Made by a program: the position numbers and the translations under genes. This document shows positions 1 to 7,339 of a stretch of DNA of 58,736 nt, in pieces. How positions within the stretch are numbered: position 1 is the first letter of the stretch; each line of letters begins with the position of its first letter. This stretch comes from Myxococcales bacterium (GTDB lineage: Bacteria > Myxococcota_A > Polyangia > Palsa-1104): assembly GCA_028287105.1 (NCBI GenBank), contig JAQBQH010000337.1:1-58736 (forward strand). Reading direction: 5' to 3'. The notes beneath the pieces are model-generated. The model was not told where the DNA came from. It searched no databases and saw nothing but the letters and a program-made list of their open reading frames with translations.

Positions 1-301
1 AGCTGGCCGGCGGCGTGGCAGCGTTCGAGGAAGGCGGCGTGATCGTCGCTCTTGCGCCTGGTACCAGGGCGCTCTCTCGCTCATTTGCAACGTGCTCGAC
101 GCGCAGAGCGGAGGTAGCAAGGCGCGCTGCCGGCGGCGTAGAGGGGCCGTGTCGCGCGCAGCGCGACTTGAGCGGCCCCGTTGGAGGAGCACGCCGCGAA
201 GCGGCGACTGCGACGGATTCCGACGCCGGGAGGTCGCCTCACTGCGTCCGCGAACCCAGCCGTCCCCGTGAGGCCGCGGCCGGCGAGCGCCGCCCTGTCG
301 A
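1..301. other. No gene assigned; contains a strong hairpin at 143-179
   Basis: No reading frame here can be supported; it may hold the tail of a gene starting outside the window. Positions 143-179 form a nested hairpin: outer arms GGGGCCG (143-149) and CGGCCCC (173-179), inner arms GTCGCGC (151-157) and GCGCGAC (161-167), loop GCA, with a small internal bulge. No T-tract follows on either strand, so it is not a typical intrinsic terminator, although it lies just beyond the stop codon of the leftward gene ending at 302. Confidence 0.4.
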
Positions 302-1114
302 TTACCGCTTTCGCTTCTTCTTCTTCGGCTTCTCTACGAGCTTTACCGGTTTGGCGCGGTCCGACGAGAACACCCGGCGCGACACCTCGCGCGCCTGCTG
401 CTCGTTGTCGGCCCGCCGCGCCCGCTCGCGCGGGTGGAGCACGTGCCGCACCGCCTCCGCCGGCGTATCGGCGATCGGCAGGAGCCCGAGATCGGCGTCC
501 GCTATCTTGCCATCCCGCAGCACCGTCTGCTGCAGCCACTCGACGAGGCCGCTCCAGTATTCGCGCCCGTACAGCACCACCGGGAAGTTCTCGATCTTGC
601 CCGTCTGGATCAGCACCAGCGCCTCGAACATCTCGTCGCACGTGCCGAACCCGCCGGGAAAGATCAGGAACGCCTGCGAGTACTTTACGAGCATCGTCTT
701 TCGCACGAAGAAGTAGCGGAAGTCGATCGACTTGTCGCAGTAGGGGTTCACCTTCTGCTCGAACGGCAGCTCGATGTTCAGCCCCACCGACGGTGCGCCC
801 GCGTCGCGCGCCCCGCGATTGGCCGCTTCCATGATTCCCGGCCCGCCGCCGGTGATGATGGTGTAGCCCGCCTCGCCGAGCAGGCGCGCCGTCTCGCGCG
901 CGGCCACGTAGTCGGGATGGCCATCGCCGGTGCGCGCCGAGCCGAAGATCGTCACCGCCGCCCCGATGTCCGCCAGCGCGTCGAACCCGTGCACGAACTC
1001 GCTTTGAATGCGCAACACGCGCCATGGATCGGTCGTCGTGAACGCCGGCGCATCGACGGGCGCCACCAGCAGATGCGCATCGGCGGTCGGGCGCAGGCCC
1101 TTTTTGCGCTTCAA
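302..1114 (-). CDS. LOG-family Rossmann-fold protein (nucleotide 5'-monophosphate phosphoribohydrolase type)
   Basis: About 270 residues of the TIGR00730/LOG family, formerly annotated as lysine decarboxylases. Characterised members hydrolyse nucleoside or cytokinin monophosphates to free base plus ribose 5-phosphate in the cytoplasm. Both diagnostic motifs are present: GGGPGIMEAANRGA at about 89-102 and PGGFGTCDE at about 153-161. An N-terminal extension of about 45 residues and a very basic Lys/Arg tail flank the domain. I chose a TTG start because it overlaps the TGA of the upstream EEP gene by 4 nt (TTGA), and no ATG or GTG lies between it and the conserved domain. The two genes therefore look translationally coupled. 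The substrate cannot be told from sequence. Confidence 0.88.
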   Translation of the reverse strand: MKRKKGLRPTADAHLLVAPVDAPAFTTTDPWRVLRIQSEFVHGFDALADIGAAVTIFGSARTGDGHPDYVAARETARLLGEAGYTIITGGGPGIMEAANRGARDAGAPSVGLNIELPFEQKVNPYCDKSIDFRYFFVRKTMLVKYSQAFLIFPGGFGTCDEMFEALVLIQTGKIENFPVVLYGREYWSGLVEWLQQTVLRDGKIADADLGLLPIADTPAEAVRHVLHPRERARRADNEQQAREVSRRVFSSDRAKPVKLVEKPKKKKRKR

Positions 1115-1938
1115 GCGACGGGCTCTTCTTCGAGCGGCGCCAGCTGCACCTCGGCGTACAGGCCGTAGTGGTCCGACGGCAGCGCGCCGTCGCTGGCCGC
1201 GCGATCCATGACGATGCGGCAGTCCTGCACCACGCCGCGCCCGTCGCGCTTCATCGGGCTCACGAAGATATAATCGAGCCGCCGGTCGCGCTCCAGCCAG
1301 CGCAGCCGCGCCGTATACGGATTGGACCGCGCCCAGGTGAACCCGTCGGCGCGCCCGTGCCTGCGCTCCCACGCGTCCTGCCAGAAGGTGCGCCGGCCGG
1401 CCGCGGTGTGCAGCCCGCGGAGGAAGCGGATCTCGTCGCTGTCGGGCGTGGCGTTGAAGTCGCCCATCAGGATCTTCGGCAGCTCCGACGGTGCGCTGTT
1501 CACGTGCTCGTCGATGGCGACGATCTGGTCTTCACGCTTGCCGCCGTCGGCGAGGCGGTAGTTGAGGTGCGTCGTGAAGACTTCGACCCGGCCGCCGGGC
1601 GTCTCCACCGACGCGCCGACGAGGAGACGCCGCTCCGTCGGGACCGCGTGCGGCAGCTCATGCACGCGGCGCTCCACGATCGGATGGCGCGACAGGATCG
1701 CCAGCCCTTCTTCGCCGCCGCCCCACGGCGTCGCCGGCACGAAGTGGTGCTCCATGCCGAGCGCCGTCGCCAGCGTCTCGGCCTGATTCGGCACCGTGCC
1801 CGGCACCTGCCGCACCTCTTGCAACCCGACCACGTCGGGAGCGAGCTGCCGCAGCGACTCGGTGGCCAGCTGCATGCGGCGCTCGAGTGGCGGCTGCTCG
1901 CCCCACAGATTCAGCGTCACGATTCTGAGCGTATTCAC
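1111..1938 (-). CDS. Endonuclease/exonuclease/phosphatase (EEP) family protein
   Basis: A 275-residue metal-dependent phosphoesterase of the EEP superfamily (DNase I, exonuclease III, inositol phosphatases). The expected motifs occur in order: NLWGEQ near the start (metal/phosphate region), LQEVR at about 45-50, MGDFNATPDSDE near the middle, DYIFVSP, and the C-terminal SDHYGLYAEV containing the catalytic Asp-His. No signal peptide is evident, so it is probably cytoplasmic. The GTG start at 1938 is supported by the domain beginning directly after it and by a TAGAGT -10 element 7 nt upstream with no Shine-Dalgarno, which implies a leaderless transcript. It is the first gene of a two-gene unit with the LOG-family gene. 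Nuclease versus phosphatase activity is undetermined. Confidence 0.85.
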   Translation of the reverse strand: MNTLRIVTLNLWGEQPPLERRMQLATESLRQLAPDVVGLQEVRQVPGTVPNQAETLATALGMEHHFVPATPWGGGEEGLAILSRHPIVERRVHELPHAVPTERRLLVGASVETPGGRVEVFTTHLNYRLADGGKREDQIVAIDEHVNSAPSELPKILMGDFNATPDSDEIRFLRGLHTAAGRRTFWQDAWERRHGRADGFTWARSNPYTARLRWLERDRRLDYIFVSPMKRDGRGVVQDCRIVMDRAASDGALPSDHYGLYAEVQLAPLEEEPVA

Positions 1939-1945
1939 GCGCGCG

Positions 1946-1951
1946 ACTCTA
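1946..1951 (-). promoter_or_regulatory. Candidate -10 element for the EEP gene (leaderless)
   Basis: On the minus strand this reads TAGAGT, ending 7 nt before the GTG at 1938. That places the predicted transcription start within a base or so of the start codon. No clear -35 or Shine-Dalgarno is seen. Confidence 0.45.
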
Positions 1952-1982
1952 CTACGCGCGCCCCCGGTCGGTCGATCGCTCG

Positions 1983-3485
1983 CTAGCGCGCCAGCGTGCG
2001 CACGCGCAGCACGCGCTGCCGCCAGGCCGTCCACACCGGCACCGCCACGCCGGCGATCGCAGCCAGCGTCACGAACGTCCCGGAGAACCCGCGCACCTCG
2101 TGCCCGCGCACGATGGCCAGCGCGATCACCTGGCAGAGCAGATGCGCACCCACGGCCACGCCAAAGGCCCAGCGCGCCGCGACCGTCGAGTACTTCGTCG
2201 ACGCGAACAGAAAATAGACCGGCAGCGACATCGCCAGCGCCGCCGCCCAGACCAGCGCCAGCGTCTCGTCGCCGTTCATCGAATGCATCCAGTGGCGCGA
2301 CAGCAAGACGAACAAGAACGCCGACCACAGCCCTTCCATCATCCAGACCGCGCGATGCGCCGACGCATCATCCGCGCTCCAGCCGAGCCTTTGTCCGCGA
2401 CGGACCGCCACCGCCCACGCCTCGAAGGTCGGCGTCGAGAAGAGCCCGACGACGACGAGGACCGGCAACATGAACATCGAGAGCGCGTACACGGCAGTCC
2501 CGTCGATGTCGACGTCGGTGCGCGCGCCCCACATCGGCGTCACCATCGCGGCGGCCGCCAACACGAACAGCGTCACCGCCTGCGGCTTCGAGAAGAGCGG
2601 CAGCTGCGGCGACTCCAGCTTCCGGCAGGCGGCGCGCAACGAAACGACGCCGAACACCAGCGACGCCGCCACCGACGCGAACGGCACCAGCGCCAGCGTC
2701 CCGACATAGCGATAGCTCTCGAGCGAGCCGCCACCCCACGCCCCGACGACCATGCGGCGCCAGAGACCCTTTTGCGCCAGCATCACCGCGTCGAGCGCGC
2801 CGGCCGGGTGCAGGTACGACCAGGCGACCATGTGGCGATCGCCGGCGAACGCCCCCGCGAGGAAGGCCGCCAGCCCCAAGAGCGCGGCGACGCCGAGCGC
2901 GGCGAAGGTCCCGCCCGACTCCTGCCGCGGCGCCAGCGCCACGCACAGGCCGATGACGCACGACGCTGCCGTGCCGACGACGATGACGACGAGCGACTGC
3001 AGGCACGACGCCATCGGCAGCGGCGTCGCGAACGCCGCCACGACGTGCAAGAGCGCCGGCCCCGCGCACAGGAGGTAGAGCCGCGCCGGCACGCCGACGA
3101 CGAGCCCGCAGGCGAGCCCGAGCGGCGACATCGGCGTGGTGCGCAGCTGATCGAGCGTGCCCGCGCGCCGCTCGTTCGCCACCGCCGCCGCCACCATCGC
3201 CGGCGCCAGCACGAAGCCGGCCAGCCCGAGCGTGAAGCAGGCGAACACGTCGGCCAGCGCCAGCGTCGTCCACAGCGAAGGATCGAGCGCCGGCTCGTAC
3301 TTCGGCGACGACCTCAGCCAATAGCCCAACGTCTCGACGTCGGCCGCACGCGCCTCGGGCGCGATCCACGCCGCCAGCAGCAAGAGCGCCGTCGTCAGCA
3401 GCGCCGAGTAGAGGAGGAACGTCGCCGCCGTACCGCGCCGCGCACCGCGATGCGCGAACGCCGAGATCGCATTGCGAATCGACAT
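1983..3485 (-). CDS. ABC-2 type exporter, membrane subunit
   Basis: A 500-residue polytopic inner-membrane protein with roughly 12 hydrophobic segments. A short basic cytoplasmic start precedes the first segment (FLLYSALLTTALLLL at about 23-37), followed by a periplasmic loop of about 60 residues. The stretch ANERRAGTLDQLRTTPMSP at about 125-143 is the coupling-region signature of ABC-2 permeases. The ATG overlaps the stop of the ATPase gene by one base (TGATG), so the two form one exporter with a 1:1 expression link. Homology is clear only at fold level, so the substrate (drug, lipid, peptide) is unknown. It is longer than a typical 250-350 residue ABC-2 permease, suggesting two fused six-helix halves or extra C-terminal helices. 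Confidence 0.8.
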   Translation of the reverse strand: MSIRNAISAFAHRGARRGTAATFLLYSALLTTALLLLAAWIAPEARAADVETLGYWLRSSPKYEPALDPSLWTTLALADVFACFTLGLAGFVLAPAMVAAAVANERRAGTLDQLRTTPMSPLGLACGLVVGVPARLYLLCAGPALLHVVAAFATPLPMASCLQSLVVIVVGTAASCVIGLCVALAPRQESGGTFAALGVAALLGLAAFLAGAFAGDRHMVAWSYLHPAGALDAVMLAQKGLWRRMVVGAWGGGSLESYRYVGTLALVPFASVAASLVFGVVSLRAACRKLESPQLPLFSKPQAVTLFVLAAAAMVTPMWGARTDVDIDGTAVYALSMFMLPVLVVVGLFSTPTFEAWAVAVRRGQRLGWSADDASAHRAVWMMEGLWSAFLFVLLSRHWMHSMNGDETLALVWAAALAMSLPVYFLFASTKYSTVAARWAFGVAVGAHLLCQVIALAIVRGHEVRGFSGTFVTLAAIAGVAVPVWTAWRQRVLRVRTLAR

Positions 3486-4411
3486 CAGGCCACCTCCGAT
3501 GCTGCCGACTGCCGATAGACGGCTTCGATCGCCGATTCGCGCGGCGCCACCTCGGACAGCCGCGCGCCGCGCAAGACGAGCGCCTCGACCAGCTCGGCGA
3601 CGACGTCGGCGCCGCCGTCGAGGTCGACCTCGAAGCGCCCCGGCGACACTTCCCGCTGCCCGCGCAGCCGCGGTCCGAAGTCGGCGAACACGCGCAGCGC
3701 TTTGTCGACGGCGCCGCGCACGCAGAGCACGTAGGTCACCCGCGCGGTGGCGATGGTATCGATGGCGCCGGCGCGAATCAGCCGCCCGCCTTCCATGATC
3801 CCGACCGCGTCGGCGAGCCCGGCCAGATCGGGCAGGATGTGCGACGAGATGATGATCGAGAGCCCGCGCGCCTTGAGCCTGAGCAGCGCCTCCTTCAGCT
3901 TCATGCGCGCGCCCGGGTCGAGCGCCGAGGCCGGCTCGTCGAGCAGCAGCACCTTGGGATCGTGCATGAGCGTCTTGGCCAGCCCGAGCCGCTGACGCAT
4001 GCCGCGCGACAGGGCGCGCACCGTGCTGCCGCGCTTCTGCGTCAGATCGAACTCCTCGAGCAGCGCGTCGATCCGCCGCTTGCGCGTGGTGTCGTCGACC
4101 TCGTACGCCCGGCCGAAGAAGTCGAGATAGTCGACCGGCGTCATCTGATCGTAGAGCGCGAAGTTGTCGGGCAGGTAGCCGACCCTCCGCCGCACGCCCT
4201 CCAGATCGCGCGCTGCGTCGAGCCCGTCGATGCGGATGGTGCCGCGGGAAGGCTGCGTCAGCGTCGCCAGCATGCGCAGCGTCGAGGTCTTGCCGGCGCC
4301 GTTGGGGCCGACCAGCGCGAAGATGCTGCCCGCGGCGACGGTGAGCTGCAGATCGCTCACCGCATCGCGGACGCCGTCGTAGGAGAGGGAAACAGCGTCG
4401 CAGGCAATCAT
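3485..4411 (-). CDS. ABC-2 type exporter, ATP-binding subunit
   Basis: A 308-residue ATPase that would energise the permease encoded immediately downstream. Visible motifs are Walker A GPNGAGKT (35-42), signature LSRGMRQR (134-141), Walker B VLLLDEP (154-160) and the H-loop histidine in SSHIL (about 191). A C-terminal extension of about 90 residues is typical of ABC-2 exporter ATPases (CcmA/NatA type). The ATG at 4411 was preferred to upstream starts because the ABC domain begins directly after it. The sequence TATCAC lies 6 nt upstream, suggesting a leaderless start. Upstream, a perfect 7-bp-arm inverted repeat separates it from the dehydratase gene. Confidence 0.9.
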   Translation of the reverse strand: MIACDAVSLSYDGVRDAVSDLQLTVAAGSIFALVGPNGAGKTSTLRMLATLTQPSRGTIRIDGLDAARDLEGVRRRVGYLPDNFALYDQMTPVDYLDFFGRAYEVDDTTRKRRIDALLEEFDLTQKRGSTVRALSRGMRQRLGLAKTLMHDPKVLLLDEPASALDPGARMKLKEALLRLKARGLSIIISSHILPDLAGLADAVGIMEGGRLIRAGAIDTIATARVTYVLCVRGAVDKALRVFADFGPRLRGQREVSPGRFEVDLDGGADVVAELVEALVLRGARLSEVAPRESAIEAVYRQSAASEVA

Positions 4412-4431
4412 CAGTACGTGATACTGCCCGC

Positions 4432-4448
4432 CGGAAGACGATCTTCCG
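4432..4448. terminator. Inverted repeat between dehydratase and ABC ATPase genes
   Basis: Perfect arms CGGAAGA (4432-4438) and TCTTCCG (4442-4448) with a 3-nt loop, starting directly after the dehydratase stop codon. There is no T-tract, so it may be a weak terminator, an mRNA-stabilising hairpin or a protein-binding site. Confidence 0.35.
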
Positions 4449-5423
4449 TCAGAGCTGCCCGGCGAGAACGGATCGTAATGTAGGCAGGTCGACGTTGCCG
4501 CCCGACAGGACGATGGCGACACGCTTGCCGGCCAACTTCTCGCGGAGCTTGATCAATCCGGCCAGCCCCGCGGCCCCGGCGCCCTCGACGAGCTGATGCG
4601 TCGTCGACACGAGCATGCGCATGGCCGCCGCGATCTCGGCGTCGGTCACGGTGACGAAGCCGGCCAGCCCCTCGCGCAGCGCCGGATAGGTGAGCTCGTA
4701 GGGCGCGCGCGTGGCGATGCCGTCGGCGAAGGTGTCGGCCCGATCGTAGGTGCGCGGATGGCCGGTGGTGACCGCGTCGTGCATGGCGGCGGCGCCGGCC
4801 GCCTGCACCGCGTAGACGCGGATGGTCGGGTTGAGCGCGCGCGCGATCGTCAGCGCGCCGACCGCCTGCGAGCCGCCACCGACGGCGATGACCATCGCCT
4901 CGACCTCCGGCGCGTCCTCGACGATCTCGAGCGCCAGCGTCGCGGCGCCCGCCAGCACGTCCCGATCGTTGGTCGAGTGCACCATGTGCAGCTCGCGCGC
5001 GCGCTGAATCTCGCCGGCCGTCACCACCGATTGATCGTAGTCGTGTCCCGCCTCGATGAGCTCGGCGCCGAAGCCGCGAATGGCGGCGTTCTTCTCGGGG
5101 TTGTTGCCGTGCGGTACGACGACGACCACCGGCGCGTTGAAACGGCGGGCGGCCCACGCCAGCCCCGCGCCGTGGTTGCCGCGCGTCGCCGCGATGAGCC
5201 CGCGCTTGCGCGTCGCTTCGTCGAGCGCAGCGACGGCGTTCATGGTGTTGCGCACCTTGAACGCGTTGGTCGGCTGATGGTTCTCGTGCTTGACCAGCAC
5301 GCGAATGCCGCATCCGACCGCCGCGTCGAGCGGCGCGTAGTCGCGCAGCGCGGTGCGCGCGAGGTGGGGTCGCAATCGCTCGACGGCGCGGCGGACATCT
5401 TCGATCGTGATCGGCCAGCTCAT
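4449..5423 (-). CDS. PLP-dependent threonine/serine dehydratase-like protein (fold type II)
   Basis: A 324-residue fold-type-II PLP enzyme. The PLP lysine lies in HQPTNAFKVRN at about 47-57, the substrate/phosphate loop is RGNHGAGLAWA near 81, a GGGSQAVG loop lies near 165, and the C-terminal SGGN at about 309-312 contacts the pyridine nitrogen. The family deaminates threonine or serine to a 2-oxo acid. Here the usual FKxRG is FKVRN, and the tetraglycine-type loop is GGGS followed by Gln. This looks closer to the GSG-loop dehydratases (hydroxyaspartate/EutB-like) than to IlvA, and there is no C-terminal ACT regulatory domain. The substrate is therefore open. It lies downstream of a membrane glycosyltransferase gene with about 20 nt between them. 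Confidence 0.8.
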   Translation of the reverse strand: MSWPITIEDVRRAVERLRPHLARTALRDYAPLDAAVGCGIRVLVKHENHQPTNAFKVRNTMNAVAALDEATRKRGLIAATRGNHGAGLAWAARRFNAPVVVVVPHGNNPEKNAAIRGFGAELIEAGHDYDQSVVTAGEIQRARELHMVHSTNDRDVLAGAATLALEIVEDAPEVEAMVIAVGGGSQAVGALTIARALNPTIRVYAVQAAGAAAMHDAVTTGHPRTYDRADTFADGIATRAPYELTYPALREGLAGFVTVTDAEIAAAMRMLVSTTHQLVEGAGAAGLAGLIKLREKLAGKRVAIVLSGGNVDLPTLRSVLAGQL

Positions 5424-5443
5424 GACCGCCGAACGTTACCGCA

Positions 5444-6940
5444 TCAGATGCGTTCGTATAGGACGAACCAATAGTTGTCTTTGCGACGAATGACGTCGAC
5501 GAAACGGAAACGCGCGCGAAACCTTCCATCATCGTAGAGGCCGCAGTAATAGGGATTACGAAGCACGAATGGCTCGAACACGGCGGCCAGCTCGGCCGGC
5601 GTCCTGGCCGCGTCGGCACTGCGGCGTACGTCGGCCGCGTACTGCTCCGGGTAGGCGACGAACGCGATCAGCTTCGGGTCGAGCGCGAACAGGTGGTCGA
5701 CCACCTCGGCCTGCCCCTTCTCGGTCAACGCCATGGAGAACGGCGAGCTGTGCTCGCGATAGCGCACGTGACCGATGACGCTGTCGACGAGCCCGATGGG
5801 ATCGACGAAGCGCAGCTCCATTGCCGCCCACGGGGTCTGTCCCAGATCCTGGAAGATGACGACGTCGCCCGGCCGCGCGTGCTTCTTCATGAGCTGCGCG
5901 AGCGGCACGTGCGAGCGCTCACCGAGCAGCCAGTAGCCGACGGTGGGCAGCCGCGGGCCCAGCCACAAGATCCCGGCGATGCAGACCGCCACCGGCAGAA
6001 ATCGCCAGCCGCGCGCCAGCCGCTCGGCCGCCATGGCCAGCGCCAGCGGCCAGACCGGGATGAAGAGCCGCATCAGGAACATCTCGTCTTTGCCGATGCG
6101 GACGAGATACACGCAGAACAGCAGCACCGCCGCCGCCGAGATGACGGCCACCGCGTCGCGCTTGCGCCACGCTTCGACGATGGTCAGCGCGATGCAGATC
6201 CCGGCCAGCGACGAGACCATGAGCTCGCCGAGCTGCCGGAGGCCGTGCCGCCAGATGAGCCGCCCGCTCTTGACGAGCGCCGTGTTCGGCAGGAGCCCGC
6301 CGAAGTAGCGCCAGCGCCAGTAGTGCACCGCACCGACGGCAAGCAGCGCCACGAGCACCGGCAAGGGCGCGCGCCGCCACACCACTACCGCACCAACGAG
6401 GAAGAGGACGAGGTGACACTCGGGCCGGAGGAGCGCCGCCGCCGCCGCCAGCAGCATCGCCGGCCAGTGGCGCCGCAGCTCCAGGAAGTAGACCGCCGCG
6501 ACCACGACGAACGCGGTCTGCACGGTCTCCATGCCCGACTGCGCCCACACGAGCAGCGAGGCGTTGGTCGCCACCAGCCAGCGCGCGACCTGCACCGCCC
6601 GCTCGTCGCCGCCGCGCGCACCGACGAGCCGCGCCGTCACCACGATGCAGCCCACGAGCGCCGCCGCGCCCGCCAATTTCGCGAACGCCAGCATGGGCAG
6701 ATGCAGCCACGCCGGGACGATCAAGAACACGGTCCACAGAAAGCTGGTGAAGCCCTCGACCGGCGCATCGCCGACGTTGAAGGTCAGCCCGTGACCGTGC
6801 GCCGCGTTGGTCGCATATCGGTACTCGATATACGCGTCGTCCTTCATGTAGCCGAGGAAGATGAGCTGCGCCGCCAGCGCCACCGCATAGGGCGCCATCG
6901 GGTCCGCCAGAAAGACCGCTAGTCGCCGCGGTAGATGCAT
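5444..6940 (-). CDS. GT-C fold membrane glycosyltransferase (AftB-like)
   Basis: About 498 residues with roughly nine or ten hydrophobic segments followed by a soluble C-terminal domain of about 130 residues. After the first helix, the stretch DDAYIEYRYATNAAHGHGL, then a VEGFTSFLW motif, is characteristic of lipid-linked-sugar GT-C transferases related to mycobacterial AftB. The Asp pair is the presumed catalytic site on the periplasmic loop. It probably transfers a sugar from a polyprenyl phosphate donor to a cell-envelope glycan. The ATG at 6940 overlaps queD by 22 nt, and an alternative ATG at 6898 would remove the overlap and 14 residues; neither has a clear Shine-Dalgarno. The polyprenyl-phosphate glycosyltransferase genes elsewhere in the window could supply donors, but that link is speculative. 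Confidence 0.75.
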   Translation of the reverse strand: MHLPRRLAVFLADPMAPYAVALAAQLIFLGYMKDDAYIEYRYATNAAHGHGLTFNVGDAPVEGFTSFLWTVFLIVPAWLHLPMLAFAKLAGAAALVGCIVVTARLVGARGGDERAVQVARWLVATNASLLVWAQSGMETVQTAFVVVAAVYFLELRRHWPAMLLAAAAALLRPECHLVLFLVGAVVVWRRAPLPVLVALLAVGAVHYWRWRYFGGLLPNTALVKSGRLIWRHGLRQLGELMVSSLAGICIALTIVEAWRKRDAVAVISAAAVLLFCVYLVRIGKDEMFLMRLFIPVWPLALAMAAERLARGWRFLPVAVCIAGILWLGPRLPTVGYWLLGERSHVPLAQLMKKHARPGDVVIFQDLGQTPWAAMELRFVDPIGLVDSVIGHVRYREHSSPFSMALTEKGQAEVVDHLFALDPKLIAFVAYPEQYAADVRRSADAARTPAELAAVFEPFVLRNPYYCGLYDDGRFRARFRFVDVIRRKDNYWFVLYERI

Positions 6941-7281
6941 CGCGCGTCGCAGGTCTCGTGGAACGTGATGGCGACGAGCTCCGGCATCTGGCTCTTGATC
7001 CGATCGAACAGCCATTTGGCCGTGACCTCGGACGTCGGGTTCTCGAGCCCTTCGATGTCGTTCATGTAGTAGTGGTCGAGACGCGCCACGAGCGGGTTGA
7101 CCACGTCGTCGAGGACGCCATAGTCGATGAGCCAGCCGCTCTTGTCGTCGACGGGGCCGACGACGTGGATCTCGAACTTGAAGCTGTGCCCGTGCAGCCG
7201 CCGGCACTTGTGGGCCTCGGGCACGTTGGGCAGCATGTGCGCCGCTTCGAAGCGGTACTCCTTGATCAATTCAACCTTCAT
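6919..7281 (-). CDS. queD: 6-pyruvoyl-tetrahydropterin synthase / QueD family protein
   Basis: A 120-residue protein of the normal size for 6-carboxy-tetrahydropterin synthase, which acts in queuosine (7-deazaguanine) biosynthesis on 7,8-dihydroneopterin triphosphate. The zinc-binding histidines appear in FEAAHML and in the HGH of CRRLHGHSF. The catalytic Cys is in CRRLHGH, and LDHYYMND and the later ENPTSE supply the catalytic His/Asp and pterin-binding Glu. ATG 7281 was chosen over the preceding GTG because a GGAG lies about 7 nt upstream. No other queuosine gene is in the window, so a paralogous pterin function (PTPS-type) cannot be excluded. Confidence 0.88.
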   Translation of the reverse strand: MKVELIKEYRFEAAHMLPNVPEAHKCRRLHGHSFKFEIHVVGPVDDKSGWLIDYGVLDDVVNPLVARLDHYYMNDIEGLENPTSEVTAKWLFDRIKSQMPELVAITFHETCDARCIYRGD

Positions 7282-7304
7282 CACTGGCTCCGTCTAGCGC
7301 GCAC

Positions 7305-7332
7305 TTGATAGCACGAATTTTGCGCCTATTAC
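7305..7332 (+). promoter_or_regulatory. Sigma70-type promoter of the DUF3536 gene
   Basis: TTGATA (7305-7310), 16-nt spacer, TATTAC (7327-7332). The -10 ends 7 nt before the ATG at 7340 and no Shine-Dalgarno is present, so the message should be leaderless. Confidence 0.6.
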
Positions 7333-7339
7333 GTGGGCA

